Origin: an uncultured Pelagibacteraceae bacterium
GTDB lineage: Bacteria; Pseudomonadota; Alphaproteobacteria; Pelagibacterales; Pelagibacteraceae
Reading direction: 5' to 3'
DNA: 64,000 bases
NCBI GenBank assembly: GCA_902576815.1
Contig: CACGWQ010000002.1
Location: 1-64,000 of the forward strand
Shown here: positions 26,020 to 35,630 of the stretch, one piece after another
How positions within the stretch are numbered: position 1 is the stretch's first letter
Layout of the letters: every line of letters begins with the position of its first letter
The notes under the pieces: generated by a model
What the model was told of the DNA's origin: nothing
Databases searched by the model: none
The model's input: only the letters and a program-made list of their open reading frames with translations
Position numbers and translations under genes: made by a program

Positions 26020-26677
26020 TATATTGATCTAAAGTTATTCTATAAAATTTTATTGTGTCACCTGGATTAACAAGATTAGGGTTTGATTGATTAGATGTAT
26101 CGAAAATATTTTGTGGTGTATTTCCCAAAATATTCCATCCCCCAGGTGTTTCAAAAGTGTATATGTTACAAAATTGTTCTGTTATTCCAACTGAACCTTT
26201 TGGAACTTTAACTCTTGGTGTTTCTAATCTTTTTAATCTCATTTCCTGGTTAAGATCTCCAAGAAAAGGCATGCCAGCCACAAATCCTGTCATATAACAA
26301 AAGTAATTTTTGCTAAAAAATTTTTCTAGGATTATTTCTGATTTTAATTTTAGTTTATTTTCAACTCTTTTAATATCTAATGCAAAATTATTATCACAAC
26401 ACACAGGAATTTTGATTAAGTTTTTTTCTAATTTATTGTTTTCTTTAATCTCTATATTTTCAATTTTTTTTTTTAAAGATAAAAAAGAATGTATATTTAA
26501 ATCATATGAGATTATTAATTTATTATAAGATGGAGTTAAGTTTGTAATACCTCTTAAATTTAATTTTTTTATACGGTAAAAATATTTGATAACATTTGAA
26601 TTAATTTCTTGATTTACATCGCTTCCGAAGTCGCAATACAAAGCTGCGTCACCAAGATTTAATATATTTTTTATCAT
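26003..26677 (-). CDS. pxpB: 5-oxoprolinase subunit B
   Basis: The 224-aa protein matches PxpB/KipI: GDAALYCDFGSDVNQEIN, PVCCDNNFALD, YFCYMTGFVAGMPFLGDLN and RVKVPKGSVGITEQFCNIY, followed by ETPGGWNILGNTP. It partners PxpC in the 5-oxoprolinase complex, with the alternative name kinase inhibitor KipI from Bacillus. It is transcribed divergently from pxpA, separated by 27 nt. Confidence 0.9.
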   Translation of the reverse strand: MIKNILNLGDAALYCDFGSDVNQEINSNVIKYFYRIKKLNLRGITNLTPSYNKLIISYDLNIHSFLSLKKKIENIEIKENNKLEKNLIKIPVCCDNNFALDIKRVENKLKLKSEIILEKFFSKNYFCYMTGFVAGMPFLGDLNQEMRLKRLETPRVKVPKGSVGITEQFCNIYTFETPGGWNILGNTPQNIFDTSNQSNPNLVNPGDTIKFYRITLDQYNEIKR

Positions 26678-26704
26678 ACCATGTTATACTTATGATTTAT
26701 TAGT

Positions 26705-27478
26705 ATGGAAATTAATATCAATTGTGATTTAGGTGAAAAATCAAAGCATCATTCAGATGAAAATGATCCAAAATTACTGGAAATTGTCAATTCAGCTAAT
26801 GTTGCTTGTGGTTATCATGCTGGTGATGAAGAAAGCATGAACCAAGTTGTAAAAATTTGTAAGAAAAATGGTGTTAGCATAGGTGCACATCCATCATTTA
26901 ATGATCCAGAAAACTTTGGACGTAAAAGACTAAATTTATCGTCAGATGAAATAAATAAATTATTAATTGATCAGTATGAAATTTTACAAAATATAGCTGA
27001 AAAACATGGTGAGATCGTTACACATATTAAACCACATGGAGCATTAAATAATATGGCTTGCGAAGATATTGAGCTTGCAACTATCATTGCAAAATCAATC
27101 TGCAATTTTAACAAAGATTTAATCTATTTGGTACCGACAGGTTCAAAGATGGAAGAGGCAGCAAAGATATTTGATATGAGGATAGCATGTGAAATTTTTG
27201 CTGATAGAAATTATGAAGATAATGGAAACTTAGTATCTAGAAAAGAGCCTCATGCACTTATTACAGATCCAGATCAAGCAAAAAGCCACGTTTTAAGCAT
27301 GGTTCAGAACCAAGCCATTAATTGTCACAGCGGAAAGCAAATACCTTGTGAAATAGACTCTGTGTGCATACATGGGGATAATGAGAGTTCATTAGCTACA
27401 GCTATATCTATAAAAAATAATTTAATAGATAATGGCTTAGAACTAAAAACACTAACTAACTTAAGGAAATTTAAATAA
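26705..27478 (+). CDS. pxpA: 5-oxoprolinase subunit A (LamB/YcsF family)
   Basis: The 257-aa protein begins MEININCDLGEK and contains NVACGYHAGDEESMNQVV, GAHPSFNDPENFGRK and THIKPHGALNN, the invariant LamB/YcsF motifs. It is the catalytic partner of PxpBC, converting cyclised glutamate (pyroglutamate) to glutamate. The divergent, closely spaced arrangement with pxpBC suggests a shared promoter region of 27 nt plus coding ends. Its stop overlaps the following TPR gene by 1 nt. Confidence 0.93.
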   Translation: MEININCDLGEKSKHHSDENDPKLLEIVNSANVACGYHAGDEESMNQVVKICKKNGVSIGAHPSFNDPENFGRKRLNLSSDEINKLLIDQYEILQNIAEKHGEIVTHIKPHGALNNMACEDIELATIIAKSICNFNKDLIYLVPTGSKMEEAAKIFDMRIACEIFADRNYEDNGNLVSRKEPHALITDPDQAKSHVLSMVQNQAINCHSGKQIPCEIDSVCIHGDNESSLATAISIKNNLIDNGLELKTLTNLRKFK

Positions 27479-27966
27479 TGATAAAGCAAATATTTTTTTC
27501 AATTTTCTTTTTAATTTTTTTAACAGGAAAATCTTTTGCTGCTGGATCTAGTAGTGATTCTGGATCAACAGAAAGCCATTATGATAAGGCAGTGAAATTG
27601 ATTAAAGCTGCAAAAAAATTAGAAAAAAAAGGTAAAACAGAGAAAGCAATTAAAAGATACGAAAGAGCAATTAAATTTTTAGTAAAGTCAAATAAGATGA
27701 AGCCAAATAAAGCAGACACATTAAACTATCTTGGATTTGCAACAAGAAAAACTGGTGATTTTGAAAATGGTGAGAAATATTATCTTCAAGGTTTAGCGAT
27801 TGAGCCAAAGCATATAGGAATTAATGAATATCTTGGAGAATTATATGTTGCAACAAATAGGATGAATTTAGCAAAAGAAAGATTGAGTGTTCTAGAGGGA
27901 TGTAATTGTGAGGAATACAATCAGCTAAAGGGTGTTATAGACGGATCTAAAAAATCAAAATACTAG
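27478..27966 (+). CDS. Exported TPR protein
   Basis: The 162-aa protein has a signal peptide (residues 1-21, ending SFA), a Ser/Gly-rich linker, then about three TPR-like helices pairs (AIKRYERAIKFL, ADTLNYLGFATRKTGDFENG, YLGELYVATNRMNLAKERL). It would be periplasmic and mediate protein contact. It overlaps pxpA in TAATG. No specific role can be assigned. Confidence 0.8.
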   Translation: MIKQIFFSIFFLIFLTGKSFAAGSSSDSGSTESHYDKAVKLIKAAKKLEKKGKTEKAIKRYERAIKFLVKSNKMKPNKADTLNYLGFATRKTGDFENGEKYYLQGLAIEPKHIGINEYLGELYVATNRMNLAKERLSVLEGCNCEEYNQLKGVIDGSKKSKY

Positions 27967-29273
27967 TTTATATTTTTAATCATTTGCTCAGGCATCCAAA
28001 GAGCAATTTCTGGAAATATCACAACCAAGATAACAGCAAAAATCATTAGCAAGAAGAGTGGAAATGCGCTTCTTGCTATATAACCCATATCTTTATTTGC
28101 CATACCCTGAAGAACAAAAAGATTAAAACCAACCGGCGGTGTGATCTGAGCCATTTCGACAACAATAACTAGAAAAACACCAAACCAAATCATATCAAAA
28201 CCTGCTTGTCTAATCATTGGTTCAATTATAGCCATTGTTAAAACTACAGCAGAGATACCATCAAGAAACATTCCAAGAATTATATAAAATATCATTAAAA
28301 CAAAAATTAAAACATATGGAGAAAGTTCCATTCCATCAATCCATAGAGCAAGATTTCTAGGTAATCCCGTAAATCCCATTGCCAAAGACAAAAAAGTGGC
28401 TCCTGCTAATATAAAAGCTATCATACAAGAAGTTTTAGTAGCGCCCAAGAGTGACTCTTTAAATGTTTTTAAAGACAAACTCTTTTGAAAGTATGACAAA
28501 ATTAATGCACCTACTACACCCAAAGAAGCTGCTTCAGTTGCAGTTGCTATACCAGTATAAATTGAGCCAATAACTGAAACTATTAATAATATTACAGGTA
28601 TCAGTTTTCCTGATTTCTTTACCTTTTCCATAAGTGAGAAGTCTTTTTTAAAAGTAGGCATGGATTTTTTATTTATTAAAGACCAAATCATTACATATGT
28701 CATAAAGATCAACGCAATCATTATTCCTGGTACAATTCCTGCAATAAATAGTTTTGCTATCGACTCTTGGACAGTCACACCATAAATAATTAAAATAATT
28801 GAAGGTGGAATTAGAAGACCCAGCGTTCCTGAACCAGCTAAACTTCCAAGTAGAATACTCTCTGGATATTTTCTTTTTCTTAGTTCTGGAATAGACATTT
28901 TTCCTACTGTAGCCACAGTTGCTGCAGAAGATCCTGAAATAGCTGCAAATAAAGCACATCCAACTACATTAACATGCACTAAACCACCGGGTAGTTTCTG
29001 CATCCATGGGGACAATCCTTCAAATAAATTTTCAGATAACTTCGTCCGAAATAAAATTTCACCCATCCAAACAAATAAAGGAAGTGCAGTTAAAGTCCAT
29101 GAGGATGAGGCTCCCCAAATAGTTGTTGCCATCGCATCACCAACTGGCCTTGTGGTGAACAGCATCATTCCTATAGATGAAACGCCAACCATACTTATAG
29201 CAACCCAAATTCCTGAGCTTAAAAATATCAAGAGAACACTTATGAAAAATATAGTAAGTAAAATTTCAGTCAT
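27963..29273 (-). CDS. dctM: TRAP transporter, large permease subunit
   Basis: The 436-aa DctM-type protein has about twelve helices with SGSSAATVATVGKMSIPEL and GSLAGSGTLGLLIPPSI, the conserved core of the TRAP large subunit. It uses a sodium or proton gradient to import an organic acid or similar substrate delivered by DctP. It overlaps dctQ by 8 nt. The substrate cannot be deduced. Confidence 0.93.
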   Translation of the reverse strand: MTEILLTIFFISVLLIFLSSGIWVAISMVGVSSIGMMLFTTRPVGDAMATTIWGASSSWTLTALPLFVWMGEILFRTKLSENLFEGLSPWMQKLPGGLVHVNVVGCALFAAISGSSAATVATVGKMSIPELRKRKYPESILLGSLAGSGTLGLLIPPSIILIIYGVTVQESIAKLFIAGIVPGIMIALIFMTYVMIWSLINKKSMPTFKKDFSLMEKVKKSGKLIPVILLIVSVIGSIYTGIATATEAASLGVVGALILSYFQKSLSLKTFKESLLGATKTSCMIAFILAGATFLSLAMGFTGLPRNLALWIDGMELSPYVLIFVLMIFYIILGMFLDGISAVVLTMAIIEPMIRQAGFDMIWFGVFLVIVVEMAQITPPVGFNLFVLQGMANKDMGYIARSAFPLFLLMIFAVILVVIFPEIALWMPEQMIKNIN

Positions 29274-29757
29274 TTTTTTTTGTTTGTATTTTCAAAACTA
29301 ATTGATGAGATACACATATGAAAAATATTAGTGATCCTAAGGCAACGCTAGTTTGTGGTATCCAAATTAAAATTTCGTCAGCTCCTTCACTTCTCTCCTG
29401 AAATTCATAGGATATTTTTAGCATTTTCAAAAAATAAAATGCTAGATAACCAGAAAATATAGCAGCAACAATTAAACTCCATAATTCCAAAAATCTTTTT
29501 TTAATTCCAGTAGCTTTTTCTAAAAATAAAGTAATTCTAATGTGACCGCCTTCTACGAAAGTATAAGATAAAGCAAAAAAAGATGAGGCAGCCATACAAT
29601 ATCCAGAATATTCAGCTAATCCTCTAATATAAAAACCGAATATTCTGGATGAAATTCCAATTAAAATAAAAACTGCAACCAAAATGAGAAAGAATGCAGC
29701 GATATAGCCTGAGTAACTATAAAGATTATTTAAAAATTTATTAACTTTAGTAAACAT
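29266..29757 (-). CDS. dctQ: TRAP transporter, small permease subunit
   Basis: The 163-aa DctQ protein has four helices, with RGLAEYSGYCMAASSFFALSYTF and an HIRI segment (GGHIRITLFLEK) typical of the family. It forms the membrane complex with DctM. It is separated from dctP by a strong terminator hairpin. Confidence 0.9.
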   Translation of the reverse strand: MFTKVNKFLNNLYSYSGYIAAFFLILVAVFILIGISSRIFGFYIRGLAEYSGYCMAASSFFALSYTFVEGGHIRITLFLEKATGIKKRFLELWSLIVAAIFSGYLAFYFLKMLKISYEFQERSEGADEILIWIPQTSVALGSLIFFICVSHQLVLKIQTKKND

Positions 29758-29759
29758 AT

Positions 29760-29786
29760 AAAAAGGCCGTTTAATACGGCCTTTTT
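29760..29786 (-). terminator. Intrinsic terminator between dctP and dctQM
   Basis: AAAAGGCCGT and ACGGCCTTTT form a 10-bp stem around TTAAT, with T-runs on either strand. It lies 13-39 nt after the dctP stop and before dctQ, so it likely reduces readthrough and makes the binding protein more abundant than the permease. Confidence 0.85.
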
Positions 29787-29798
29787 AATTGTAATGAT

Positions 29799-30770
29799 TT
29801 AATTATAAGTAGCAAGAACACTAGCACCTCTATCGCCAGCTTTTTTCTTCCATTCTTCTGCCATTGTAGCACCAACTTTTTTGAAATGACTTTCAAGTGC
29901 TGCATTTACTTTACCGACTTTCATTCCAGCATCAGCTAGAGCTTTTTTATCAGCAACATTTCCTTTTTTTGAAAGTGCCCAACCTTTTTTCTCAGCAACT
30001 GCCGCCTCTTCCATTATCATTTTTTGTGTAGCTTTATCTAACTTATTCCAAGAACCTCTATGAGCTACAATCATATTTTTTGGAAACCAAGCTGCAATAT
30101 CATAAAAATACTTTACTCCATTTTCCCAAATTTTACTGTTCTTACCAGTAGTTGGTGAAGTAATCATACTCTCAACAGCACCAGTTGAGAATGCTTGGCT
30201 TATTTCAGCTGCTTCAATTTTTGTAGGTGCCATACCTGTCAACTCAGCCATTCTAATAGTTGCAGAATTATACGCTCTAAATTTTAAACCTTTTAAATCG
30301 GCAACACTGTTAATTTCTTTTTTACTATAAAGACCTTGTGCAGGCCACGGTACAGCATATAAAAATACAAGACCTTTTTGATCTAAACCTTTGATTATTG
30401 CAGGCTTAGATGCTTGATACAGTTTCATAGCATCATCATAAGATGTCGCAAGAAATGGTTGTGAATCAATCTCTAATAACGGATCCTCTTTACCTAGAGC
30501 CGACATAAATCTCTCACCAATTTGAGCTTGTCCAGTTCTAACAGCCCTAAATATCTCTCCACCTTTAAATAGAGATCCACCTGGGTGAGTTACTATTGTT
30601 AATTTTCCCCCACTTTTTTCTGAGACATTTTTAGCAAATTCAGCTGCATTAGCAGAATGGAAATTGCTTGCACCATATGCTAGCGCCATATCCCATTTTT
30701 CTGTAGCAAAAGCATTAGCAGTTAAAAGAACAGAAAATAAAACAGAGAGCAAAATTTTGAAAAGTTTCAT
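29799..30770 (-). CDS. dctP: TRAP transporter substrate-binding protein
   Basis: Starting at the ATG at 30770 (ribosome site GGAGG just upstream) the protein is 323 aa with a signal peptide (residues 1-22, ending NAFA). The mature part has WDMALAYGASNFHSANAAEF, HPGGSLFKGGEIFRAVRTGQ, LKGLKFRAYNS and the substrate arginine region of DctP proteins. It binds substrate in the periplasm. The longer frame from 30803 would put the signal behind 11 polar residues and is unlikely. Confidence 0.93.
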   Translation of the reverse strand: MKLFKILLSVLFSVLLTANAFATEKWDMALAYGASNFHSANAAEFAKNVSEKSGGKLTIVTHPGGSLFKGGEIFRAVRTGQAQIGERFMSALGKEDPLLEIDSQPFLATSYDDAMKLYQASKPAIIKGLDQKGLVFLYAVPWPAQGLYSKKEINSVADLKGLKFRAYNSATIRMAELTGMAPTKIEAAEISQAFSTGAVESMITSPTTGKNSKIWENGVKYFYDIAAWFPKNMIVAHRGSWNKLDKATQKMIMEEAAVAEKKGWALSKKGNVADKKALADAGMKVGKVNAALESHFKKVGATMAEEWKKKAGDRGASVLATYN

Positions 30771-30881
30771 AAATCCTCCATATTTTTTAAAAACATATCT
30801 CATTATGTATTAAAACTTAAATCAATAGAAATTTTTGATGTTTATTGAAAAATAATAAATAATTACTATTATAAGAGCATC

Positions 30882-31493
30882 TTGATAGAACAATCACTCA
30901 TTTTACTGCAAATTATATTTATAGATATTATTCTTGCGGCAGATAATGCAATAATAATAGGATTGATTGCAGCCAATTTTGTCCCAAAAAATAGAAAAAA
31001 AATAATATTTTGGGGAGTAGTTGGAGCGTTAGTTTTCAAAGTTATATTTGCAATATTTGCAACATATTTATTTAAATTTTACTTCATTAAAATTCTTGGA
31101 GGATTACTTTTAATTTGGATTGTTAACGACTTAAGAAAAGATTTATTTGAAATTCAAAAAATTAAATCACCCAAGAAGAAATCCATGGAACCTTCATTTA
31201 TCAAAAGTATTTACAAAGTATTATTTGCAGATATTACGATTAGTTTTGATAACGTTATTGGAGTTGTGGGTGCAGCCAAAGGTAATTTTGGTTTTATGAT
31301 TTTTGGCTTAGTACTATCAGTAGTTCTTACTGGAGCTTTAGCTACTTATTTAGCAAATTATATACAAAAACATTTATGGATAGCATACGTAGGTTTAGGA
31401 TTTATACTATTGGTTGCTATTCAATTAGTAATAGGTGGGCTAGTCGATTTAGAAATTTTAAATATTAATGAAAAATATATAAAGTATTTCTAA
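30882..31493 (+). CDS. TerC-family membrane protein
   Basis: The 203-aa protein starts at TTG with about seven helices and the paired acidic motifs DIILAADNAIIIG and ADITISFDNVIGV, typical of TerC/YjbE proteins. Members export manganese or other divalent metals during protein secretion. The function here is inferred from family. It is divergent from dctP. Confidence 0.85.
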   Translation: MIEQSLILLQIIFIDIILAADNAIIIGLIAANFVPKNRKKIIFWGVVGALVFKVIFAIFATYLFKFYFIKILGGLLLIWIVNDLRKDLFEIQKIKSPKKKSMEPSFIKSIYKVLFADITISFDNVIGVVGAAKGNFGFMIFGLVLSVVLTGALATYLANYIQKHLWIAYVGLGFILLVAIQLVIGGLVDLEILNINEKYIKYF

Positions 31494-31495
31494 TA

Positions 31496-31915
31496 TTACC
31501 AAGTTCCAGTATTTTCCATCGACGACCAAGGCTCTTTAGGGGGAAGATTACCTTCCTGAAGTATTTCTATTGATATTTTATCTGGTGATTTCACAAATGC
31601 CATATGACCGTCTCTAGGTGGTCTATTAATTGTATAACCCATATCCATTAATCTTTGGCATACTTCGTATATATTTTTAACTCTATAAGCTAAGTGACCA
31701 AAATTTCTAGATCCATCACCTAAGTTATCGCCGTCCCAATTATAAGTTAGTTCAATTTCCGCATTTTTGTCGTTTGGTGCAGCTAAGAAAATTAATGTAT
31801 ATCTGCCTTTTTCATTTTCCATCCTTTTTGTCTCTTTTAAACCAAGTCCATCACAAAAAAATTTTAATGACTCTTCAATACTAGATATTCTGATCATTGT
31901 GTGCAAATATTTCAT
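31496..31915 (-). CDS. gloA: Lactoylglutathione lyase (glyoxalase I)
   Basis: The 139-aa protein starts YLHTMIRISSIEESLKFF with metal-ligand His5 and has IELTYNWD (Glu), GHLAYRV (His) and IEILQ (Glu), the four metal ligands of glyoxalase I. It converts the methylglyoxal-glutathione hemithioacetal to lactoylglutathione. It follows guaA by 21 nt. Confidence 0.92.
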   Translation of the reverse strand: MKYLHTMIRISSIEESLKFFCDGLGLKETKRMENEKGRYTLIFLAAPNDKNAEIELTYNWDGDNLGDGSRNFGHLAYRVKNIYEVCQRLMDMGYTINRPPRDGHMAFVKSPDKISIEILQEGNLPPKEPWSSMENTGTW

Positions 31916-31936
31916 AGAAAAAACTATAATTTATTT

Positions 31937-33508
31937 CTATTCTAGTTCAATAGTACTTGGTGGTTTAGAGGTCACATCATAAACTACCCTATTTATACCT
32001 TCAATATTATTAACAATTTTATTCGATACTATTTGCATAAATGATTTATTAAATTGAAAATAATCTGCTGTCATTCCATCTTCAGATGTTATTGCTCTGA
32101 GTAAACATAAATATTCATAGGTTCTATTGTCCCCCATTACACCAACTGTTTTGACAGGCAGTAATGCAGCATAAGCCTGCCATATCTTATGATAAAGATT
32201 GTGCTCTCTTAATGCACTTATAAAATAATTGTCTGCTTCTTTTAAAATTTTTATTTTTTCTTTAGTAATCGTACCAGGCATTCTAATAGCTAAACCAGGA
32301 CCAGGAAAAGGATGTCTAGAAATAATTTCTTTACTTAAATTTAATTCTAGACCTAACATTCTAACTTCATCTTTAAATAAATACTTCAATGGCTCAACTA
32401 ATTTTAATTTCATTCGTTTTGGCAAACCACCAACATTATGATGAGACTTAATTTTTGAAGTTCGACTTCCTGTAACAGACTTACTTTCGATTAAATCAGG
32501 GTATAGAGTTCCCTGAGCTAGAAATTTCACATTTTTTATTTTTTTTGCATATTTTTCAAAAAGTTTTATAAATAAATTTCCAATAATTTTTCTTTTTTTT
32601 TCTGGATCAGTTACATTTTTTAATTTGCTTATGAATAATTGTTCAGCATTTACATACATTAAATTCAATTTAAATTTTTTTCGAAAAGTATTCACTACTT
32701 GTTGTTCTTCATTTTTTCTGAGCAGACCAGTATTAACGAATATACAAGTTAAGTTTTTTCCAATCGCATTACTAATTAATTTTGCTACTACACTACTATC
32801 TACTCCACCAGATAATGCACAAATTACTTTAGAATTTCCAACTTGTTCTTTAATTTGCTGTATAAGTTTGGACTTTTGATTTTTTGATGTCCAATTTTTT
32901 TTAATTTTACAAATTCTAACAACAAAATTTTTTAATAGTATTTTGCCTTTAACTGTGTGAGAAACCTCTGGGTGAAACTGTATGCCATATATTTTTTTTT
33001 TTGTATTTTCTATCATGCATAATTTAGAATTTGATGATTTTGCTATAACTTTAAAGCCTTTAGGTAATTTAATTACCTCATCTCCATGACTCATCCATAC
33101 ATTGGTAGATTTTTTTGAAAAAAAATTTTCAGTTAAAGCACTTTTTTTTAAATTTGTAACTTTTGCTAAACCAAATTCTCTTGATTTTGCTCGTTTTACC
33201 TTGCCTCCTAATTCTTTTGAAATTATCTGGTGGCCAAAACAAATACCTAAAATTGGAATATTTAAGCTTAATATACTTTTATTGAATTTAACTTTTTTAT
33301 TTTGATAAACATTTAACGGTCCACCTGATAAAATGATACCTTTAACATTTTTTTCAGTTTTGTAGCCTTTAAGTTTGTTGTGGCTTATAATTTCACAAAA
33401 AATATTTAATTCTCTTACTTTTCTTGCAATTAATTGTGTAAACTGAGACCCAAAATCGATTATTAAAATTTTATCTAGATTATTTTCAAGACGCATCTTT
33501 TTTTTCAA
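31937..33508 (-). CDS. guaA: GMP synthase (glutamine-hydrolysing)
   Basis: This 523-aa enzyme has the class I amidotransferase nucleophile in GICFGHQ with GIQFHPEV, the ATP P-loop [12 protein letters not shown] and a C-terminal [16 protein letters not shown]. It aminates XMP to GMP. The annotated ATG at 33508 overlaps the TPR gene by 23 nt; an internal ATG four codons on is equally plausible. It lies with guaB, completing GMP synthesis from IMP. Confidence 0.96.
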   Translation of the reverse strand: MKKKMRLENNLDKILIIDFGSQFTQLIARKVRELNIFCEIISHNKLKGYKTEKNVKGIILSGGPLNVYQNKKVKFNKSILSLNIPILGICFGHQIISKELGGKVKRAKSREFGLAKVTNLKKSALTENFFSKKSTNVWMSHGDEVIKLPKGFKVIAKSSNSKLCMIENTKKKIYGIQFHPEVSHTVKGKILLKNFVVRICKIKKNWTSKNQKSKLIQQIKEQVGNSKVICALSGGVDSSVVAKLISNAIGKNLTCIFVNTGLLRKNEEQQVVNTFRKKFKLNLMYVNAEQLFISKLKNVTDPEKKRKIIGNLFIKLFEKYAKKIKNVKFLAQGTLYPDLIESKSVTGSRTSKIKSHHNVGGLPKRMKLKLVEPLKYLFKDEVRMLGLELNLSKEIISRHPFPGPGLAIRMPGTITKEKIKILKEADNYFISALREHNLYHKIWQAYAALLPVKTVGVMGDNRTYEYLCLLRAITSEDGMTADYFQFNKSFMQIVSNKIVNNIEGINRVVYDVTSKPPSTIELE

Positions 33509-33920
33509 ACTCTTTTAGGCGTTTGTTGATAGATGCAATTTTATCACAAAGGTTTGAGCATATTTTTTTAAAGTCTTCTCTAAGTTCCTCTGCTTTAGAA
33601 AAATTAGATCTTTCCAACTCAATATCTATTAATAGATACATCGCCTCTTCATTGTTTGGCTCGAGTAGTAAGACTGTATTTATATTTTTCTCAAGTTCTT
33701 TTTTATTTTCTTCGTTTTTAAATATTTTTGCTAAATATAGATACGACTTTGAATCTTTGGGATTGTATACAATATTTCTTTGAAATAAAAATTTTGAGTC
33801 TTCATATTTTTCATTTTCAAAAAGATTTTTTGCTTCATCAAAAAAATTAACTTCATCAGCATTAACATTGAAAATTAAATTAAAAAATAAAATTATTACT
33901 AAGGTAATTTTTTTTATCAT
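33486..33920 (-). CDS. Exported TPR-like protein between guaB and guaA
   Basis: The 144-aa protein has a signal peptide (residues 1-21, ending NAD) and TPR-like helices ([56 protein letters not shown]). It overlaps guaB by 4 nt and guaA by 23 nt. It is an unexpected passenger in a purine operon. Function unknown. Confidence 0.75.
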   Translation of the reverse strand: MIKKITLVIILFFNLIFNVNADEVNFFDEAKNLFENEKYEDSKFLFQRNIVYNPKDSKSYLYLAKIFKNEENKKELEKNINTVLLLEPNNEEAMYLLIDIELERSNFSKAEELREDFKKICSNLCDKIASINKRLKEFEKKDAS

Positions 33921-34981
33921 CTTTTTATTTCGTCTATGTTATGTACCATACTTTCATAAAAACCTGCTTTAGTAATTTTGACAAATTTTGGTTTTTTTCT
34001 AAGATCCTTAACTCTTTTTGCACCTAAGTATCCCATTGATGATTTTAAACCACCTACTAACTGGTAGATGATTTTTTCAACTGTTCCTTTGTATTTGACA
34101 AATCCTTCGACACCTTCAGCTACATATTTTGAAGTATGTTTTTGTTTAGATTGAAAATATCTATCTGCCGAACCTTTGTTCATTGCTCCGATAGACCCCA
34201 TTCCCCTAAAACTTTTAAATAATTTACCACCTCTTTTTATAATTCTACCTGGAGCCTGATCTGTTCCTGCAAATAATGACCCAATCATCACTGCATCTGC
34301 TCCAGCAGCAAGTGCTTTTGCAATATCCCCAGAGAATTTGATACCTCCATCAGCTATTAATGTTGTTTTACTTTTGCCCATACCCCTTTTTACATCTAAA
34401 ATTGCACTTAACTGCGGAACTCCTATCCCCGCAACTAATCTTGTAGTGCATATAGATCCCGGTCCAATTCCAACTTTTATAATATCTACTCCTTGCTTAA
34501 TCAGAAATTTAGCCGCTTCTGCTGTAGCAATATTACCTGCACATAAAGCTGTTTTAGTCGGTTTCATTTTTTTAATTTTTTTTATTATTTCGGCTACTTT
34601 TTTTGTGTGACCATGAGCTGTATCAACAACAATTAAATCAATATTTTCTTTTAAAACCTTTTGAGCTCTAATGTTTTCGTTTATACTAGCGCCAACTGCT
34701 GCACCAACTAACATTTTTTTTGCTTTTACTTTTCTTATTTCTTTTATCTGATCATTTATTGATAAATTTCTATGTATAACACCTATTCCGCCCTTTTTAC
34801 CGATTGAAATAGCCATATTAGACTCTGTTACAGTATCCATTGCTGAAGTTACAAGAGGTATAGAAATATTTAAGTGTTTTGATAATTGAACATCTGTCTT
34901 CACTTCTGAAGGTAAAATTTTAGAATAATTTGGTGCTAAAGTTACATCGTCGAAAGTAAGTGCTTCTTTGATAGGATCCAT
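33917..34981 (-). CDS. guaB: IMP dehydrogenase lacking CBS domains
   Basis: The 354-aa protein is collinear with IMPDH: LTFDDVTLAPNYS, SAMDTVTESNMA, catalytic Cys178 in GIGPGSICTTR, then FRGMGSIGAMNKGSADRYF and AEGVEGFVKYKG with the IMPDH Arg-Tyr flap. The usual pair of CBS domains is absent: NLSINDQIKEIRKVK runs straight into LVGAAVGAS near residue 90. Length is about 130 residues below the typical 490. It oxidises IMP to XMP with NAD. GMP reductase lacks CBS too but also lacks the Arg-Tyr flap sequence, and guaA is close by. Confidence 0.9.
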   Translation of the reverse strand: MDPIKEALTFDDVTLAPNYSKILPSEVKTDVQLSKHLNISIPLVTSAMDTVTESNMAISIGKKGGIGVIHRNLSINDQIKEIRKVKAKKMLVGAAVGASINENIRAQKVLKENIDLIVVDTAHGHTKKVAEIIKKIKKMKPTKTALCAGNIATAEAAKFLIKQGVDIIKVGIGPGSICTTRLVAGIGVPQLSAILDVKRGMGKSKTTLIADGGIKFSGDIAKALAAGADAVMIGSLFAGTDQAPGRIIKRGGKLFKSFRGMGSIGAMNKGSADRYFQSKQKHTSKYVAEGVEGFVKYKGTVEKIIYQLVGGLKSSMGYLGAKRVKDLRKKPKFVKITKAGFYESMVHNIDEIKR

Positions 34982-35018
34982 GTCCTTATATAAACGATTC
35001 TAAAAAAAATGAAAGTAT

Positions 35019-35630
35019 CTATCTTAAATTTTTGCAAATTAAAAAACTTTCTTTAGAATCTTTTCTACTTGCTGGAGGCTTATAAACATTAAATTTTACA
35101 AAATTTTTTTTGGAATATGCTATTATTTCATTAAAAGAAGTTCCCATAAATAATTTTGAGACAAAATAACCATTTGGCTTCATTATTTTGACAGCAAAAT
35201 CCAAAGCTTCTAAAACTAATTCTCCAGTTACCATAGAATCTAGATTTTTATTTCCCGTAGTGTTGACTGCCATATCTGAAATAATTAGGTCAATTTTTTC
35301 ACCAAAATAATTATTAATTTTATTTTGTTGTTCAGTATCTGTAAAATCTCCTTTTAAAATTTTTACATTCTTTATTTCTTCTATTTCTTTTAAATCTATT
35401 GCTAAATGCTTATTACATCTTAAATTACTTGATATATATTGAGACCAGCTTCCAGGTGCAGCTCCAAGATCTATTACTGATATATTATTTTTTAAAAATT
35501 TAAATTTTTCGTTAATTTCTTTTAATTTATAAACGGCTCTTGATCTATACCCTTCAACTTTTGATTGTCTAACATAAATATCTCTTCTCTGCTTATTAAT
35601 CCAATTTTTTGAGATTTTATTTTTTTTCAA
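35019..35630 (-). CDS. rlmE: 23S rRNA 2'-O-ribose methyltransferase RlmE (FtsJ)
   Basis: The 203-aa protein has the SAM motif VIDLGAAPGSWSQY, RSRAVYKLKEI (Lys), SDMAVNTTG (Asp), VSKLFMG (Lys) and RKDSKESFL (Glu), the K-D-K-E tetrad of RlmE. It methylates a uridine of 23S rRNA in the 50S subunit. It overlaps the glycosyltransferase upstream by 4 nt. Confidence 0.92.
   Translation of the reverse strand: MKKNKISKNWINKQRRDIYVRQSKVEGYRSRAVYKLKEINEKFKFLKNNISVIDLGAAPGSWSQYISSNLRCNKHLAIDLKEIEEIKNVKILKGDFTDTEQQNKINNYFGEKIDLIISDMAVNTTGNKNLDSMVTGELVLEALDFAVKIMKPNGYFVSKLFMGTSFNEIIAYSKKNFVKFNVYKPPASRKDSKESFLICKNLR

Noticed and set aside
30771..30803. Longer dctP start at 30803
   Set aside because: It would place 11 residues before the signal peptide; the ATG at 30770 has a GGAGG site.
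33917..34981. guaB as a truncated pseudogene or GMP reductase
   Set aside because: The frame is intact, both flanks of the missing part match IMPDH, the IMPDH Arg-Tyr flap and EGVEG segment are kept, and guaA is in the same operon.
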